Below are positions 11,032 to 21,526 of a stretch of 64,000 nt of DNA, piece after piece. The stretch's first letter is position 1. Every line of letters begins with the position of its first letter. The DNA is from Aquatica leii (Eukaryota > Arthropoda > Insecta > Coleoptera > Lampyridae), in contig CM069435.1 in the NCBI GenBank assembly GCA_035610365.1, positions 59,703,389 through 59,767,388 of the forward strand, read 5' to 3'. Position numbers and translations under genes: made by a program. The notes beneath the pieces were generated by a model. It did not search any database, was not told where the DNA came from, and saw nothing but the letters and a program-made list of their open reading frames with translations.

Positions 11032-13047
11032 ATGAAACAAACTAAGAAGTTCGAGCGATTACATCCTTCACAGCCTAAGAAAACGTTAGACGACTATAAA
11101 GTAATTGTCAACCTAACAGACACGGTTTTGGATGCACAGACCACATCCTTGTTGAAGAAGGGTTTTAACTACGCCGTTACGTCTAAGACAACTCCGATAG
11201 AAGATATAGTATGTGGAGTAGAAGCTGCAATACGCACTCTACCTAAGGAGATCTCTGAAACTATTCGACAAGATGTTTGCAATATTGTAAGAAAAGCAAA
11301 ACCGCCACGCTCTAATATTAACAGACATGAGAGAGTTGCAGCTAAGCGGTTACGTGAGAATAAGGACATTCTAGTATTGAGAGCAGATAAAGGAAACGCT
11401 ACAGTCGTTATGAACATACAAGATTACAACGACAAAATGACGAACTTACTCTCAGAAGATTGCTACATACGTCTACAGAGAAACCCTTTAAACTCCTTGT
11501 GCACTAAAGTAAACTCCGCTATCAAAAACTCCACTACTATCGATATCAACATGAAACAGACTTTGATTGTCAAAAATCCGGTTATGCCACGAATCTACGG
11601 TCTTCCCAAAATACACAAAGAAGGAGTCCCCCTTCGACCGATAGTGAGCACCATCAATTCACCAACCCAATCGTTAGCACGTTATCTAGCTGCAAAACTC
11701 TTGCCGTTGACAGGAAATACAGAAACTCACATCAAAGATTCTACAGACTTTGTAGAGAAAATTAAGAACTTGCGTATAACAAAAGAAGATATTTTAGTCA
11801 GCTTTGACGTGGTATCTCTTTTTACTAAAGTCCCGGTCGACGAAGTGTTGTTTTTGCTCAAGGAGAGAATTACTGAAGAAGAAGTTCTGCTCATCGAACT
11901 CTGCCTCAAAAACACTTATTTCAGTTATAACGACAACTTGTTTAAACAAGTAGAAGGAGCAGCCATGGGTTCACCGCTCTCTCCAGTTATAGCCAATATT
12001 TACATGGAATATTTTGAAACTGAAATTATGAAAAATGTTGAGTTAAAACCAAAAACTTGGTTTAGATATGTTGATGATACGTTTGTTGTATGGCCTCATG
12101 GCAAAGATAAACTAAACCAGTTCTTTCAACATCTAAACTCTGCACATAACAGCATTAAGTTTACTATGGAGTTAGAACATAACAGCAGTCTAGCCTTTCT
12201 TGATGTACTAGTGATAAAGAAAAATAACGGAAAATTGGGGCATTCCGTTTATAGAAAGAAAACGCACACTAATAGATATTTAAACGCCGAATCTCACCAC
12301 CATCCAGTACAGAAGAATACTGTTTTGCATACTTTAGCCAAAAGAGCTATACGTGTGTCAGATAACGAAAATCTACTAAAGGAAAAGGAAACATTGTTGG
12401 AGTCCCTACAACAAAATGGATACGGGTTCAAAGAGATCCAAAACGCATGGAAAAGAGCATTAAATCCAAAAGTCAAAGAAGACTTATCACCTCCTACTAG
12501 CACCGCTTATTTACCTTACTGTATGGGTTCAACAGACAAAATAAGCAGGGTGCTAAAGAAACATAATATTAAAACTGTCTTTACGACTAAGGATACCCTG
12601 AACACCTGGTTTACATCTGCTAAAGACAAACAAGGGGCTCTAAAACATGCCGGAGTTTACAAAATTCCTTGTTCCTGTGGATCAAGTTATATAGGACAGA
12701 CGAGACGTTCTATTGAAGTTAGAGTAAAAGAACATATGGCTGACTGCAAACACCGCAGAGTTACTAAATCAGCAGTGGCAGAACACGTGTGGAACCAAGG
12801 ACACACGCTGAACTTTGACCAAACTAAAGTGTTGGCTAGAACTCCTTTCTACTTTCCCAGACTAATCCGCGAAGCTGTGGAAATAGAAAAACATCCTTGC
12901 AATATGAACCGAGAAGACGGTTTAAGACTCAGCAAATCTTGGCTACCAGTATTATATCCTCTAAGACAAAGATCGACCTTCTTGGAAAGGACACAAACAC
13001 TTACTCCGAGTAATAACGAAGTCAGTCAAGCGGTAACGGAACGATAA
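11032..13047 (+). CDS. Penelope-like element: reverse transcriptase plus GIY-YIG endonuclease
   Basis: An uninterrupted frame from ATG 11032 encodes 671 residues; it is open further upstream to about 10855 but has no ATG there, so the N-terminus may be longer through splicing. Reverse transcriptase motifs: YGLPKIHK-type thumb/finger region (~11600), motif A VSFDVVSLF (catalytic D codon 11806), motif B GAAMGSPLSP (~11960), motif C YVDD (12067-12078), and FLDVLV (~12200). A C-terminal GIY-YIG nuclease follows: GVYKIPCSCGSSYIGQTRR from 12652, with the C..C and H..H residues typical of Penelope elements and a catalytic-type glutamate in the final helix. It copies its RNA at nicked genomic sites. 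All key residues are present, which suggests recent mobility. The downstream hammerhead core supports the class. Confidence 0.93.
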   Translation: MKQTKKFERLHPSQPKKTLDDYKVIVNLTDTVLDAQTTSLLKKGFNYAVTSKTTPIEDIVCGVEAAIRTLPKEISETIRQDVCNIVRKAKPPRSNINRHERVAAKRLRENKDILVLRADKGNATVVMNIQDYNDKMTNLLSEDCYIRLQRNPLNSLCTKVNSAIKNSTTIDINMKQTLIVKNPVMPRIYGLPKIHKEGVPLRPIVSTINSPTQSLARYLAAKLLPLTGNTETHIKDSTDFVEKIKNLRITKEDILVSFDVVSLFTKVPVDEVLFLLKERITEEEVLLIELCLKNTYFSYNDNLFKQVEGAAMGSPLSPVIANIYMEYFETEIMKNVELKPKTWFRYVDDTFVVWPHGKDKLNQFFQHLNSAHNSIKFTMELEHNSSLAFLDVLVIKKNNGKLGHSVYRKKTHTNRYLNAESHHHPVQKNTVLHTLAKRAIRVSDNENLLKEKETLLESLQQNGYGFKEIQNAWKRALNPKVKEDLSPPTSTAYLPYCMGSTDKISRVLKKHNIKTVFTTKDTLNTWFTSAKDKQGALKHAGVYKIPCSCGSSYIGQTRRSIEVRVKEHMADCKHRRVTKSAVAEHVWNQGHTLNFDQTKVLARTPFYFPRLIREAVEIEKHPCNMNREDGLRLSKSWLPVLYPLRQRSTFLERTQTLTPSNNEVSQAVTER

Positions 13048-13120
13048 GGTTCGTTAATCACGCTAATCGCTATTGGTATAAATATCGTCATTTCCACTTT
13101 TTCTTTCAGTGACATCTACC

Positions 13121-13160
13121 ACTCTGAAGATGCAAGCTGCAATGTCTTGCGAAACGTCAG
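13121..13160 (+). ncRNA. Hammerhead ribozyme core in Penelope 3' region
   Basis: CTGAAGA (13124-13130) fits the hammerhead core CTGANGA. Stem II is GCAAG (13132-13136) with CTTGC (13146-13150), then GAAAC (13151-13155) and GTC (13156-13158). Stem I is short (ACT/AGT). The ACGT at the stem III junction is self-complementary, as in the dimeric hammerheads known from Penelope-like elements. It lies 77 bases after the RT/GIY-YIG stop codon, where such motifs are expected. Confidence 0.65.
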
Positions 13161-13380
13161 TTTGTTTGGGTTCACGAACGACAATACGGCAAAGGCCAAG
13201 TTCTACTTCTTGTTTTGGCTCTCAAGAAGAGACTCTGACCAAGCCTAAGTCTGGGTGTTTTACTACGACGCGGTCTAAGCCGAAAGTCGCTTATGATTTT
13301 AAACATAACAACCGTGAAAGCTTAAGATTTTACATTATTTGTTAATATATAGCTATAGGACTGTCAATGCATTTGTGTAA
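13161..13380 (+). other. 3' flank of the Penelope element
   Basis: Non-coding DNA with a higher GC content than its surroundings up to about 13300. It probably belongs to the untranslated tail of the Penelope element; its end is not defined. Confidence 0.4.
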
Positions 13381-13399
13381 GTACAGAAAACTGTTTTTT

Positions 13400-13565
13400 T
13401 ACTGCTGAAGAGTCCCAAAAAAGCAAAACGGCCGTCCAGTGATTCACTCGGGTAGCATTTTCACATTTGCATTGACATTTTTACCTTACAATGCTGATAC
13501 ATTGTGATTTTGGACTTGTTTGTACCATTACAATAAAACCGTTTTGAGACGGTAGATAAGCTTTT
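13400..13565 (+). mobile_element. Small hammerhead repeat, copy 1 (degenerate)
   Basis: The sequence from CTGCTGAAGAG (13402) through GGCCGTCCAGTGATTCACTC to about 13565 is homologous to the repeats at 56286-56620 and (reverse) 14199-14455. CTGAAGA (13405-13411) fits the core and stem I ACTG/CAGT pairs fully, but stem II is damaged and GAAAC reads AAAAC, so this copy is probably inactive. Confidence 0.6.
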
Positions 13566-14198
13566 TAAGTTTACATTTTTTTTTAAATTTTATTTGACAT
13601 AGATTAGATAAATACATCTATTATATTATCAAAACCGTAGCGCAAACATTCATTGGACATACTTTTCGATTTTTTGCACAAACTTAAAACGTTTTGTTTG
13701 TTGTTAAAATAAAGTTTAATTTTAGGTGCAACCTTATTCTGTACCTACTGTTTCACAAACTTTTTGTGTTATCAACAGCTTTTAACCTTAATCTTAATTT
13801 GGTATGAACTTTTTCTATTTATTTGCAAACTTAAAAATTCAAATTCTTTATATTTGGAATATGTATTTATATTTTCCCTGGCTCTAAAACAACCAACAAA
13901 TTTTTCACTCAGGTTTTTATGCAGTTTTTTGGCTTTAAATATCACTTCACGTTCTACAAATACACATAGTTTTCTTCAGAATGAATTTTTACAACCTTTC
14001 GTATTTTGTTTGAATAGCCCATATATAATCCACACTTACTTACTTCTTGTCCATATAAATCCATATAAAAGATATAGCAGACGATTGTTGCTGTTCCTGC
14101 TATTAAAGAAACATCTCATATCTTTTATTAGATATAACCTAGAATTGGTATGTTACCATAGTTGTTGTTGTATTAAAAAATTAACATAAACAAAATAC

Positions 14199-14455
14199 GA
14201 TGGCAGAGCCATCTCGTAATGCAAGTTTACTGTATATTAATTTTTAAATTGCTTGGCAGGTGAAAACGTTGACAAGTTGATTTTAAATTTGCTTAATTCA
14301 AGTAAGTTTTGAATATACCTAGGTAAAATTGCAACTTATAACATTGTCAGATAAACAATGTCAATGTAAATGTGAAAAGTCGAGTGAATCATTAAATGGC
14401 TGTTTCGCTTTTTTTGGAGCTCCTCACAAGTTGAAGAACACTCTAATGTAATTCC
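14199..14455 (-). mobile_element. Small hammerhead repeat, copy 2 (degenerate, reverse)
   Basis: On the minus strand it starts ACATTAGAGTGT, continues through GAGCTCC, GCGAAAC (GAAAC is rc of 14402-14406) and TTCACTCG, and ends with the hairpin GATGGCTCTGCCATC (14199-14213). The start, middle and end all match the copy at 56286-56620. The CTGANGA box is lost. It lies in opposite orientation to copy 1, about 0.65 kb away. Confidence 0.7.
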
Positions 14456-15250
14456 ACATTAAAAAAGTATCTATTATTTTATATTTTTTATTGAGTAGAA
14501 CATTTTGAAGACACTGAATAGTTTTTTGTTTTTGTCTCTCTGTTTACTCAAAATTTAACATTTATATTAATTGTTGGCAAAGCACACGTATTATGTTTTG
14601 GTCTATGTTTATTTTTTCTTTGAATTTTACAATTATTTACCATGCGATCTTTTTTTACAATAAAAACGTATGATATTATAGTTATTTTTCAAATGTTTAA
14701 TATTACCGCAGTTATAACACACATTTTTAAAGATTATTTTTGTTACCATCGCCACTGTTTCTTTTTCATCGCTTTATTATATAATCCTTAATTTATAATT
14801 ATAGAATTGTTCACTCAACAGATGTGCACTTACATCTGACTTCATCTCCTAAACACTTTCGATTCTTTCTCATATTTCACTGGCACTGTATATATTGCAT
14901 ACTGCTTGGCACTTCTTGTGCTTTTGCATTATTTTTGTTCACTCAGTTTTAGTATTAGCATTTTATACTATAAAAGACAAATAAATACGAGTAATCAAAG
15001 TTATGCTTTTACATGAAAAAAATAACATAATTTAAAATTGCTCTTTTGTATTATACGTAGATGTATTTTTTATAAAAATAATATTTGATGTTTTAGTACA
15101 AAGTTGTAAAAATTGTTAACAGAATTAAATAACTCCTAATACGTCTTTTATCATGATAAATTATACAGAAATAACTATTTTAATATTAGAAAACAGATTA
15201 CTAATAAATGTTTTTATTTAAATAAAACTAAAATTGAGTACTTAATACTT
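14456..15250. other. AT-rich intergenic DNA
   Basis: No coding region, RNA gene or repeat recognised. Confidence 0.45.
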
Positions 15251-15397
15251 TAACAAAATATATTTTATTATTTTCATTTATTAAATATTCTCTTAAAAAG
15301 TTTGAGGAGGCAATAATTAGTAAACATTTTTGTAGCTAACCGATAATCTGATAAAAACAAAACGACACAATTTTTAAAATTTAATTATACACAAAAC

Positions 15398-15475
15398 CAC
15401 TAATTAGTGATAATTGAAAATAAACGATAGATAAGGTCTTTTTATAATATGAAGACTTTCAAACCAGTTAGTCAC
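15398..15475 (+). promoter_or_regulatory. Promoter of micro-gene 2
   Basis: It contains a 12 bp palindrome CACTAATTAGTG (15398-15409), AGATAAG (15429-15435), the TATA box TTTATAAT (15441-15448) and CCAGTTAGTC (15464-15473) about 25 bases after the TATA box. The arrangement recurs at the other two genes. Confidence 0.6.
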
Positions 15476-15502
15476 TAAAGTACGTTCTGAAAACGATTCA
15501 AC

Positions 15503-15793
15503 ATGTTCAACATAAAATTATTTGCTATATTACTAATAGTTGCAGTTACAGTTTATAACTGTGTTGTCCTTGCAAATCCCACACATGATTCAAGTGTAAC
15601 AGGCGGTCCTGTTGCGAAGACCAATGGTGCAAATCACCACGCCGCCGATCCTGACAGTGGAGCGCACAACTTAGGAGTTGGTAAATATATTTGCATAAAT
15701 ATTTTTTTTATGCTAATGGTTTAATTTCTAGGTAACGTACTGCTGTTTCTAACATTTAACTTAATAGCACTTTATTGCTATTCTTTTGCGTAA
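15503..15793 (+). CDS. Micro-gene 2: secreted or GPI-anchored small peptide (two exons)
   Basis: Exon 1 is 15503-15680, the intron 15681-15731 (51 bp, GTAAAT...TTCTAG, phase 1) and exon 2 15732-15793, giving 79 residues. Residues 1-24 are a signal peptide ending VVLA, with cleavage likely before NPTHD. The mature stretch of about 37 residues is small-residue rich, with a HH pair and AHNLGVGN just before the tail. The last 18 or so residues are hydrophobic and uncharged to the stop, which is the layout of a GPI-attachment signal, though a plain membrane tail is possible. AATAAA follows at 15997-16002. Six of 79 residues differ from copy 3, only one of them in the mature part. No known family recognised; a host surface or secreted peptide is the inference. 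Confidence 0.7.
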
Positions 15794-16436
15794 GTTCTTC
15801 AATTGTTGTATTCACATGTATAATATAATTAAATATGGTTTGTATAGCGTTAATTAGTTAATAATGTCAAAGTAACTATAAATATTATATATGTATAAAT
15901 ATATTTATAAAAATAATGTGTAACATTATTAATCAACAATATTATTTATAGATGTTTATAATATAATTTTTATGTGATGGAATTGTTTCAATTATTAATA
16001 AAATGTTTATTATAAATACTTTTCTTTATTTGAGGAAAAGGAATAGCTATAACCGCGAAGTAATTGGCTTTATAACTAACTAAATTTAATTATTTATGTA
16101 AAAACTAAAACTATAGCTACTATAATAAACTTAACCGAAGTGTTTTTTTAAGTAACATAGTAATTTATCAATGTTCTTGCACAAAGTATCTTTTAATGTA
16201 ATATTGTTTACTTGATAAGTTTCTCTAATATCGCTATACTTAGTACACTCGCCTTCAACCAAAATGACCGCTTAATATCGCACCTATTCACATTCTAATA
16301 GTATAGTGTTTCTCATTAGAGGTTTGAAGCAGATAAAGCATTGTAATTTTATTACCTACATAGTTCAATAAAATAATAAAAATTTAAGCTTAGTGATCTG
16401 TAAATAATAATAAGTACGGTACGTCAGATTCGCATT

Positions 16437-16900
16437 TATTTCAAATTTTAAATGTATCTAATACTTAAAATGCATTTTTAGAGAATTGATATCTTACACA
16501 AGCTAATAATTCTAACATTTTTATTTCTTATATCAAATATTTATATAAAGTATTGCCTCCACTAATGCTACTCTCACTAACGTTATTTTAATTGCATATT
16601 CGGAATAACAATGAATAATTAACATTATCATCTTAATATTGGTCTGATTATTTAAAAAAAAATTTGGCTGTGCTAATGTAATTAATAGCAAAATACTTCA
16701 ATATGAATACTGTGAAAATACTTCAAATAGTCAATTAAATAAAAAACCATATCGTACTGTTCTTTTGTGCAAAACGACCTTCAGATTCTAAAATTAATAT
16801 CATTTACATTTTTCGTGAAATAACGATTACTTTATCATCTTTGTAGTAATATCGACTAATTTAAATCATTGTTTCAACCAAACCACATTTGTTTAAATAT
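16437..16900. repeat. Inverted repeat partner A (Tc1 3' flank)
   Basis: It is the reverse complement of 21755-22165, with blocks such as AAACCATATCG, CGACCTTCAGATT, GTGAAATAACGATT and TCGACTAATTTAAATCAT. Each copy lies just beyond the C-terminal end of a Tc1 transposase remnant, so it may be the 3' part of that element or a flank duplicated with it. Confidence 0.75.
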
Positions 16901-16959
16901 AGTATATACATATATTTTAAAATATATTTATATTATAAATAAAATACTCAAACTAATTA

Positions 16960-18400
16960 ATATTTTGTATATAAACCGTTATTTTCCAAACATTCTGTTA
17001 ACCTGTTCGGCATCGACTTAATTAATTTTGCGCAAAAGTTCGATCCTCGGAAACGTTCTCGAACTTCATTTGCGGTTTGCACTGTATTATTTAAGTTTCT
17101 GGCCGGAATGTCAAGGCGATTATCGGTCCAAGTTCAGCTCATAGCTGCTCACATGTTTTTGATGGGGTTTAAATCGGGAGATTTTGCTGGCCATTCTAAA
17201 GAAATTACGTCGATTCTGTCCTCAAACCACTCATTTACGATTCTGCTTTTATGAATTGGCGAATTGTCTTGTACAATAACAATTTCTTCCAATTCTTCTT
17301 CTGGATAAAGTGTTCGCACACTTGTCACCAAAATTTTGTCTAGCATTCGAACGTAACTTTCGGACGTAAATCATGGTGAAGAAACTAGAATCAATTCACC
17401 TGGCTCTGCTTACGAAATCCACCCCCAAAATCCACCAGAAATTCTTCCACTTTGTCGATTTTTACGAACATGTTCGGTACTAAATCTTGTATTTCGCGGT
17501 CGACAAAGTGTCACAGACGACTCTTGTGTCAATGAAAATATCGTTTCGTCCGTAAAAATCACCGTACTCCAGTCTCTGTACAAATTATTTTGATAGAATC
17601 TAATTCATACTCGCAAATAATCCCGCGTCGTTTAATCTGCGTCGTATCGTTGAAGCGCTGCAGTTTAAATGAACTTCTCTAATTCGCGGAGCAGTTGTAA
17701 AAGGAGAATTTTGAACACACCTAAGAATATTTGCAGCTTCCTTTATAGTAGTTGCTCTATTTATTCCTTTTGGTTTCGTTATAAGAGAAACTTCTTTTTC
17801 TTCATCAAACCTTCGAAGCTACCGACGAACTTGGCGCACCTGTATATGTATTTAGTTAAGTAATTTAGTTTAACCAAATGATTCAATTATTTTAGTAAAT
17901 TACCTTTTCTTAAAATAAAGTAATTTTTTTAACAAAATACTTTTAAATAAAGTTCAAAGTGTGCTTCTTTTTCACTTAAAATATTTTTTTTAAATTTATT
18001 CTGAAGCTTGATTGTTTATTACCAACAGAGTTTCTAAGAAAGAAACGCAAACACGACAAATTTTTGAAAACATCGATGTCGATTTTGTATTGTAATAATA
18101 CATTAACGTGTGCATGCATTTAATTAATATTATATTCTAATTTTAGTTAATGGGATAAAATAAAACTATGAAAACTTTTCGTTTAAGATTACGTAAAATA
18201 TTTTTTTTAAGGATGCGTAAGATTAGTAATGAATCAATGATTCAATCTATTTTAAAGGCTTATTATAAGCAAATACTAAAAATCTTACCGATAATCCATT
18301 TTGTAAAGCAATTTCACGTTGAGATTCCATTAGCAGCCATTCGAGTAATTGCAATCCTTGTTTCTATACTGGAATCTCTCTGCCCAAAACCTATGCCCAT
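16960..18400 (-). pseudogene. Tc1-like transposase pseudogene, copy A, with intron
   Basis: On the minus strand exon 1 (18400-18289) starts MGIGFGQRDSS and encodes a helix-turn-helix up to NGLS. A consensus intron (18288-17840, GTAAGA...ATACAG, 449 bp) then joins in phase 0 to VRQVRR, giving a continuous DNA-binding domain. Next come IFTDETIFSL (first catalytic D, ~17550), VIVQDNSPIHKS (second D, ~17270) and SPDLNPIKNM (~17155), where the third acid is a lysine. The C-terminus NEVRERFRGS..CAKLI..MPNRL runs to about 16960. A 2-base deletion in exon 1 and several stops inactivate it. Confidence 0.75.
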
Positions 18401-18506
18401 GTTTGATTATTTTTAACAATTAATTACATATACTAATATTAACTATATGTATTTTATAATAACAACTAAAATTATTTGCTGATTAATGTCTACTTGAAAT
18501 AAATTA

Positions 18507-18645
18507 CCCAAACAACACATTGGTATAAAAAACGTTCGAATGTCCGTCAGATAAACGTTTATTACACGTTTAAAAACGTTTTAATGTCTAATAAACGTTT
18601 ATTAGCCGGACATTTGAACGTTTTTTATTCCAATTGTTGTTCGGG
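18507..18645. mobile_element. Palindromic MITE, TA target site
   Basis: The 139 bp element begins CCCAAACAACACATTGG and its other end, read inward, is CCCGAACAACAATTGG. Pairing continues through AAAAAACGTTCRAATGTCCG, so nearly the whole element folds into one hairpin. TA at 18505-18506 and 18646-18647 is the target duplication, which fits a Tc1/mariner-type MITE. Confidence 0.85.
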
Positions 18646-18965
18646 TAGTATATAAATATGTCAAACACAACTTTAAAGAATTAAAAATAAATTTATTTAA
18701 AAATTACAAAGTTAATGTTTGGAGAACAGTATGTTGTACAATTCTATCTCAAAATTAATTTGCGTTTGCTTTTATTAACTCGGGAAAAATTGTTAATAAA
18801 GGGATTTCGTCAATAGCCTAGATTAATGTCACTTACATATTGCAATAAATTTCTTAACGTAATAATAAGCAAAAAAGAAGTATTAGTCAATTATAACAGT
18901 TGGAAAATTAGTAATGATTTATATAAAAGGTTTTTGAATTCTAATATAATTCCTCTTCCCTTAAG

Positions 18966-19637
18966 TCAGAACGTCCTCGTGACAATTGTCTCAGCAGAAT
19001 GAACAAAATGAAATATAGGTTGCAATTGCATATTACTTTCTAAAGCTTTAGTTTCTTCTTTTAGATCTTTTGGGTTTTGAAAATGTTCCATTTTTAAGTT
19101 TACAGTTATATTACTTTCATAACTATTAATTATAAGAAGACTTTGATATGAGAAAGTATTAAAAGTATTTTCAAAAATTCGTTCACCGATAATGATTTTA
19201 CAACCATTTTCAGAAGATATCAGTGCATTATTTGTTACTTTAAAATGGTTAATATTATCCAAACATTCTTCTACTATTTCTAAACTTGATTTACTAGAAG
19301 TTAAGATTTTTCCGTTATCTAATTGTCGATACAATTTATAGTCGTTGTTGACTAAGGCGTAGACACAACTTTTACTGTCTGATAAACTACACTTGTTCAC
19401 TATTGGTGATTCACTACACACTGCTTGATTTTCAATTTTCTTGCATTTTTCATCAGTCCAAAATTCAGTTGTTGCACTCTGAAGATGGTATTTATATGGG
19501 AAAATGAGAACTTTATCTTGTTTGTTGGGGGTTGGATAAATTCTGGTATATTGGTAGGATAATGAATTAAGGATAGGTATATATAATATACATGTTATTG
19601 TATCACCTGTTGTCAGAACTCGTAATTTGAATTCCAA
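18966..19637 (-). pseudogene. Endogenous envelope-like (F-type) gene fragment
   Basis: An open stretch of about 223 codons on the minus strand has no ATG at its start and a stop two codons before it, so it is a fragment. Its layout resembles the ectodomain of the baculovirus F-like envelope proteins carried by insect errantiviruses and some BEL elements: an early LYIPIL/YPTPN-type region and then several spaced cysteines. Neither a signal peptide nor a transmembrane segment is present, and no gag or pol of the same element adjoins it. It sits between a MITE and a dead Tc1 copy. The family call is from general resemblance and is moderate. Confidence 0.5.
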
Positions 19638-20329
19638 ATATTACTTATTGAACAATTAATGATCGTTGTTGCAAACTTGTTATTGGTAGAGGTGCTATCA
19701 CACATGCTTGAAATTACTGCACCCTTTTTAACTAAATACTTCGGAATTTACGCTTCCTTTGTTATTACAGGAAATAATTATACTTTAGAAAATTTTTCAG
19801 AACTTAGACAATGAGTAAGGTCAAACTAGGACTTTCAAAAGATTTTAGTTTCCAGTTGTTGATAGATAACTTCAATATTTGATCATATCTCAAAATAAAT
19901 TGATTGTCTTTGGGTTTCTAAGTTTAATAATTTTCATTGCATTAGACTCAGAACACAAATCCAAAAATTTTATTTTGTTGGGTTTTACGTTTTTGAGTCC
20001 GATTGTATAATAGTTACCTTTATTTCGAGATTCAGCATTTCCTAATAAATTATAACTAACACTTAGCTACATATATGGTTCTCTCTTATTTTATCTTCAC
20101 TGACAAGAAAAATAAATTTGTTCGTTACTTTACGTACAGGTTCTGTTTGCCAATTCATAATACGAGTAGAATAATAAGATAGTAGTTTGAGAACAGAAAC
20201 GGCGTAATTTCTTTAGATTTTAGAATGACCAACAAAATCTTTTGACTTAAACCCCATTAAGAATATGTGGGTAGTTATGAACAGGACATAGACAAACAAT
20301 CGCCTTGACATTCTGGCAAGCAATTTAAA

Positions 20330-21526
20330 CAGGGGCGTAGCTATCCTGTAGCAGTTGGAGCAAAATTTTGCCTTTGTAATAAGCCCTTAATTCTTATTAA
20401 TTCTTACAAAAACAGGATTTAAAATACCAGGCGGCGCGGCGGCTTGGGTTTTACATAAACTTGTTATTCACTTTCAATAGAAAAAAAGGGTTTGTCTAAC
20501 ACGGTGGTCTTCCCGTTTTCAGGCTCTTGACGCGTTACGTTGTTATCGCTATTTTGTTGCTTTTAAAATATTAGCCTACTTGAAATTAAACTGAAGAAGC
20601 CACAAGACAAACAACGCAAACCTAAAAGTTTGATAACTCATTATAACAATTTTCAACCATTGTCTTGATAAAATAAAGTACTGGAACATATTAACATTGT
20701 CTCCAAAATGCTACTCAAAAAGATGTAGAGCAATCAATTGAGATGCTGTCTTTACTTCTAATCCAATTCCAAAATATATGTATTAAATAATTGAGATATA
20801 TTGCTAAAAACGAGGTAGTTGAATTATCAACTAAATGGAGCATTGAACCTTGTTTTGCCAAAAAGAGATTGCGTCTAGTAAAAAAAAATCTTTGACAAAC
20901 TGGATGATCCCATTCAAAATAGTAAAAAATGTTTTAAAGTAAAAGTTATTTAATAAAGTAATTGATATAGTATTTACTCAATTAAATATTAAATTTAAAT
21001 CCGTGCGTGAAGTAAGTAGACTTTTTAAATGTTTATCGCTAGTATATCTTGTCGCATCATCTGTTGAAACTATTTTGGTTGATACCAAATTGTTGAAATT
21101 AACTTATTCTTCAGATATTTCTTTTAGTTTTGGCTCAAAATTAATAAGATTTAAAATGTGTTTTTTTATTCAATTAAGACAAATTACTTCTCTACGAAAA
21201 ATTACTGAATTAGTTTAATTCACACTCCAGTCTCTCCCAAAAGATATTTAGGAAGCAGTATGTCTCAATCCCGTCTTAGCTCTTAACAGTGTTGTAAATG
21301 TCTTAATGTAGTTTATAACATAATTATGTAAAATTAATTGAATATTACTGTGTGAATATGTCATATATTTAAAAATTTTAAATCAGTTGTCATTAAATAA
21401 TGTTTAAAATTGAAATTAACAAATAAAGACTAGAAAATTTAGAATTTTATTGGAACATTTGTGAGCAACAAAAGGAGGAGCACAGATCTTATTTGCTCCA
21501 GGGCGCTGTATATGTATATGCATCTG
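20330..21526 (+). mobile_element. Nested hAT element, 1197 bp, with 8 bp target duplication
   Basis: It starts CAGGGGCGTAGC and ends GCATCTG, and is flanked by AATTTAAA at 20322-20329 and again at 21527-21534. Removing it restores continuity of the Tc1 remnant on both sides. An 8 bp duplication and CAGGGGCG ends are typical of hAT elements. Confidence 0.88.
20930..21218 (+). pseudogene. hAT transposase fragment (ZMYM1-like)
   Basis: The translated stretch contains FKVK.INKVID..FTQLN.KFKS, then VSRLFKCLS, YLVASSVE, LLKLTYSSDIS.SFGS and LIRFKMCF, a layout I know from insect and vertebrate ZMYM1-like hAT transposases. Catalytic N-terminal parts are absent or decayed and stops follow at 21216. 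It belongs to the nested element that contains it. Confidence 0.65.

Larger units (their letters stand above)
15255..16010 (+). repeat. Duplicated genomic block carrying micro-gene 2
   Basis: This block aligns with 24490-25255 from about 250 bases upstream of the start codon to just after the AATAAA signal, in the same orientation. Coding parts are nearly identical while flanks differ more. Homology stops at ATAAATACTT, exactly where the flanking direct repeat of copy 3 begins. Confidence 0.85.

Noticed and set aside
13764..14189. 141-codon + strand frame
   Set aside because: It has no ATG start, is dominated by F, L, S and Y codons expected from AT-rich DNA, and overlaps the end of the reversed hammerhead repeat.
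18168..18416. 82-codon + strand frame
   Set aside because: Antisense to exon 1 and intron of the Tc1 transposase copy A.
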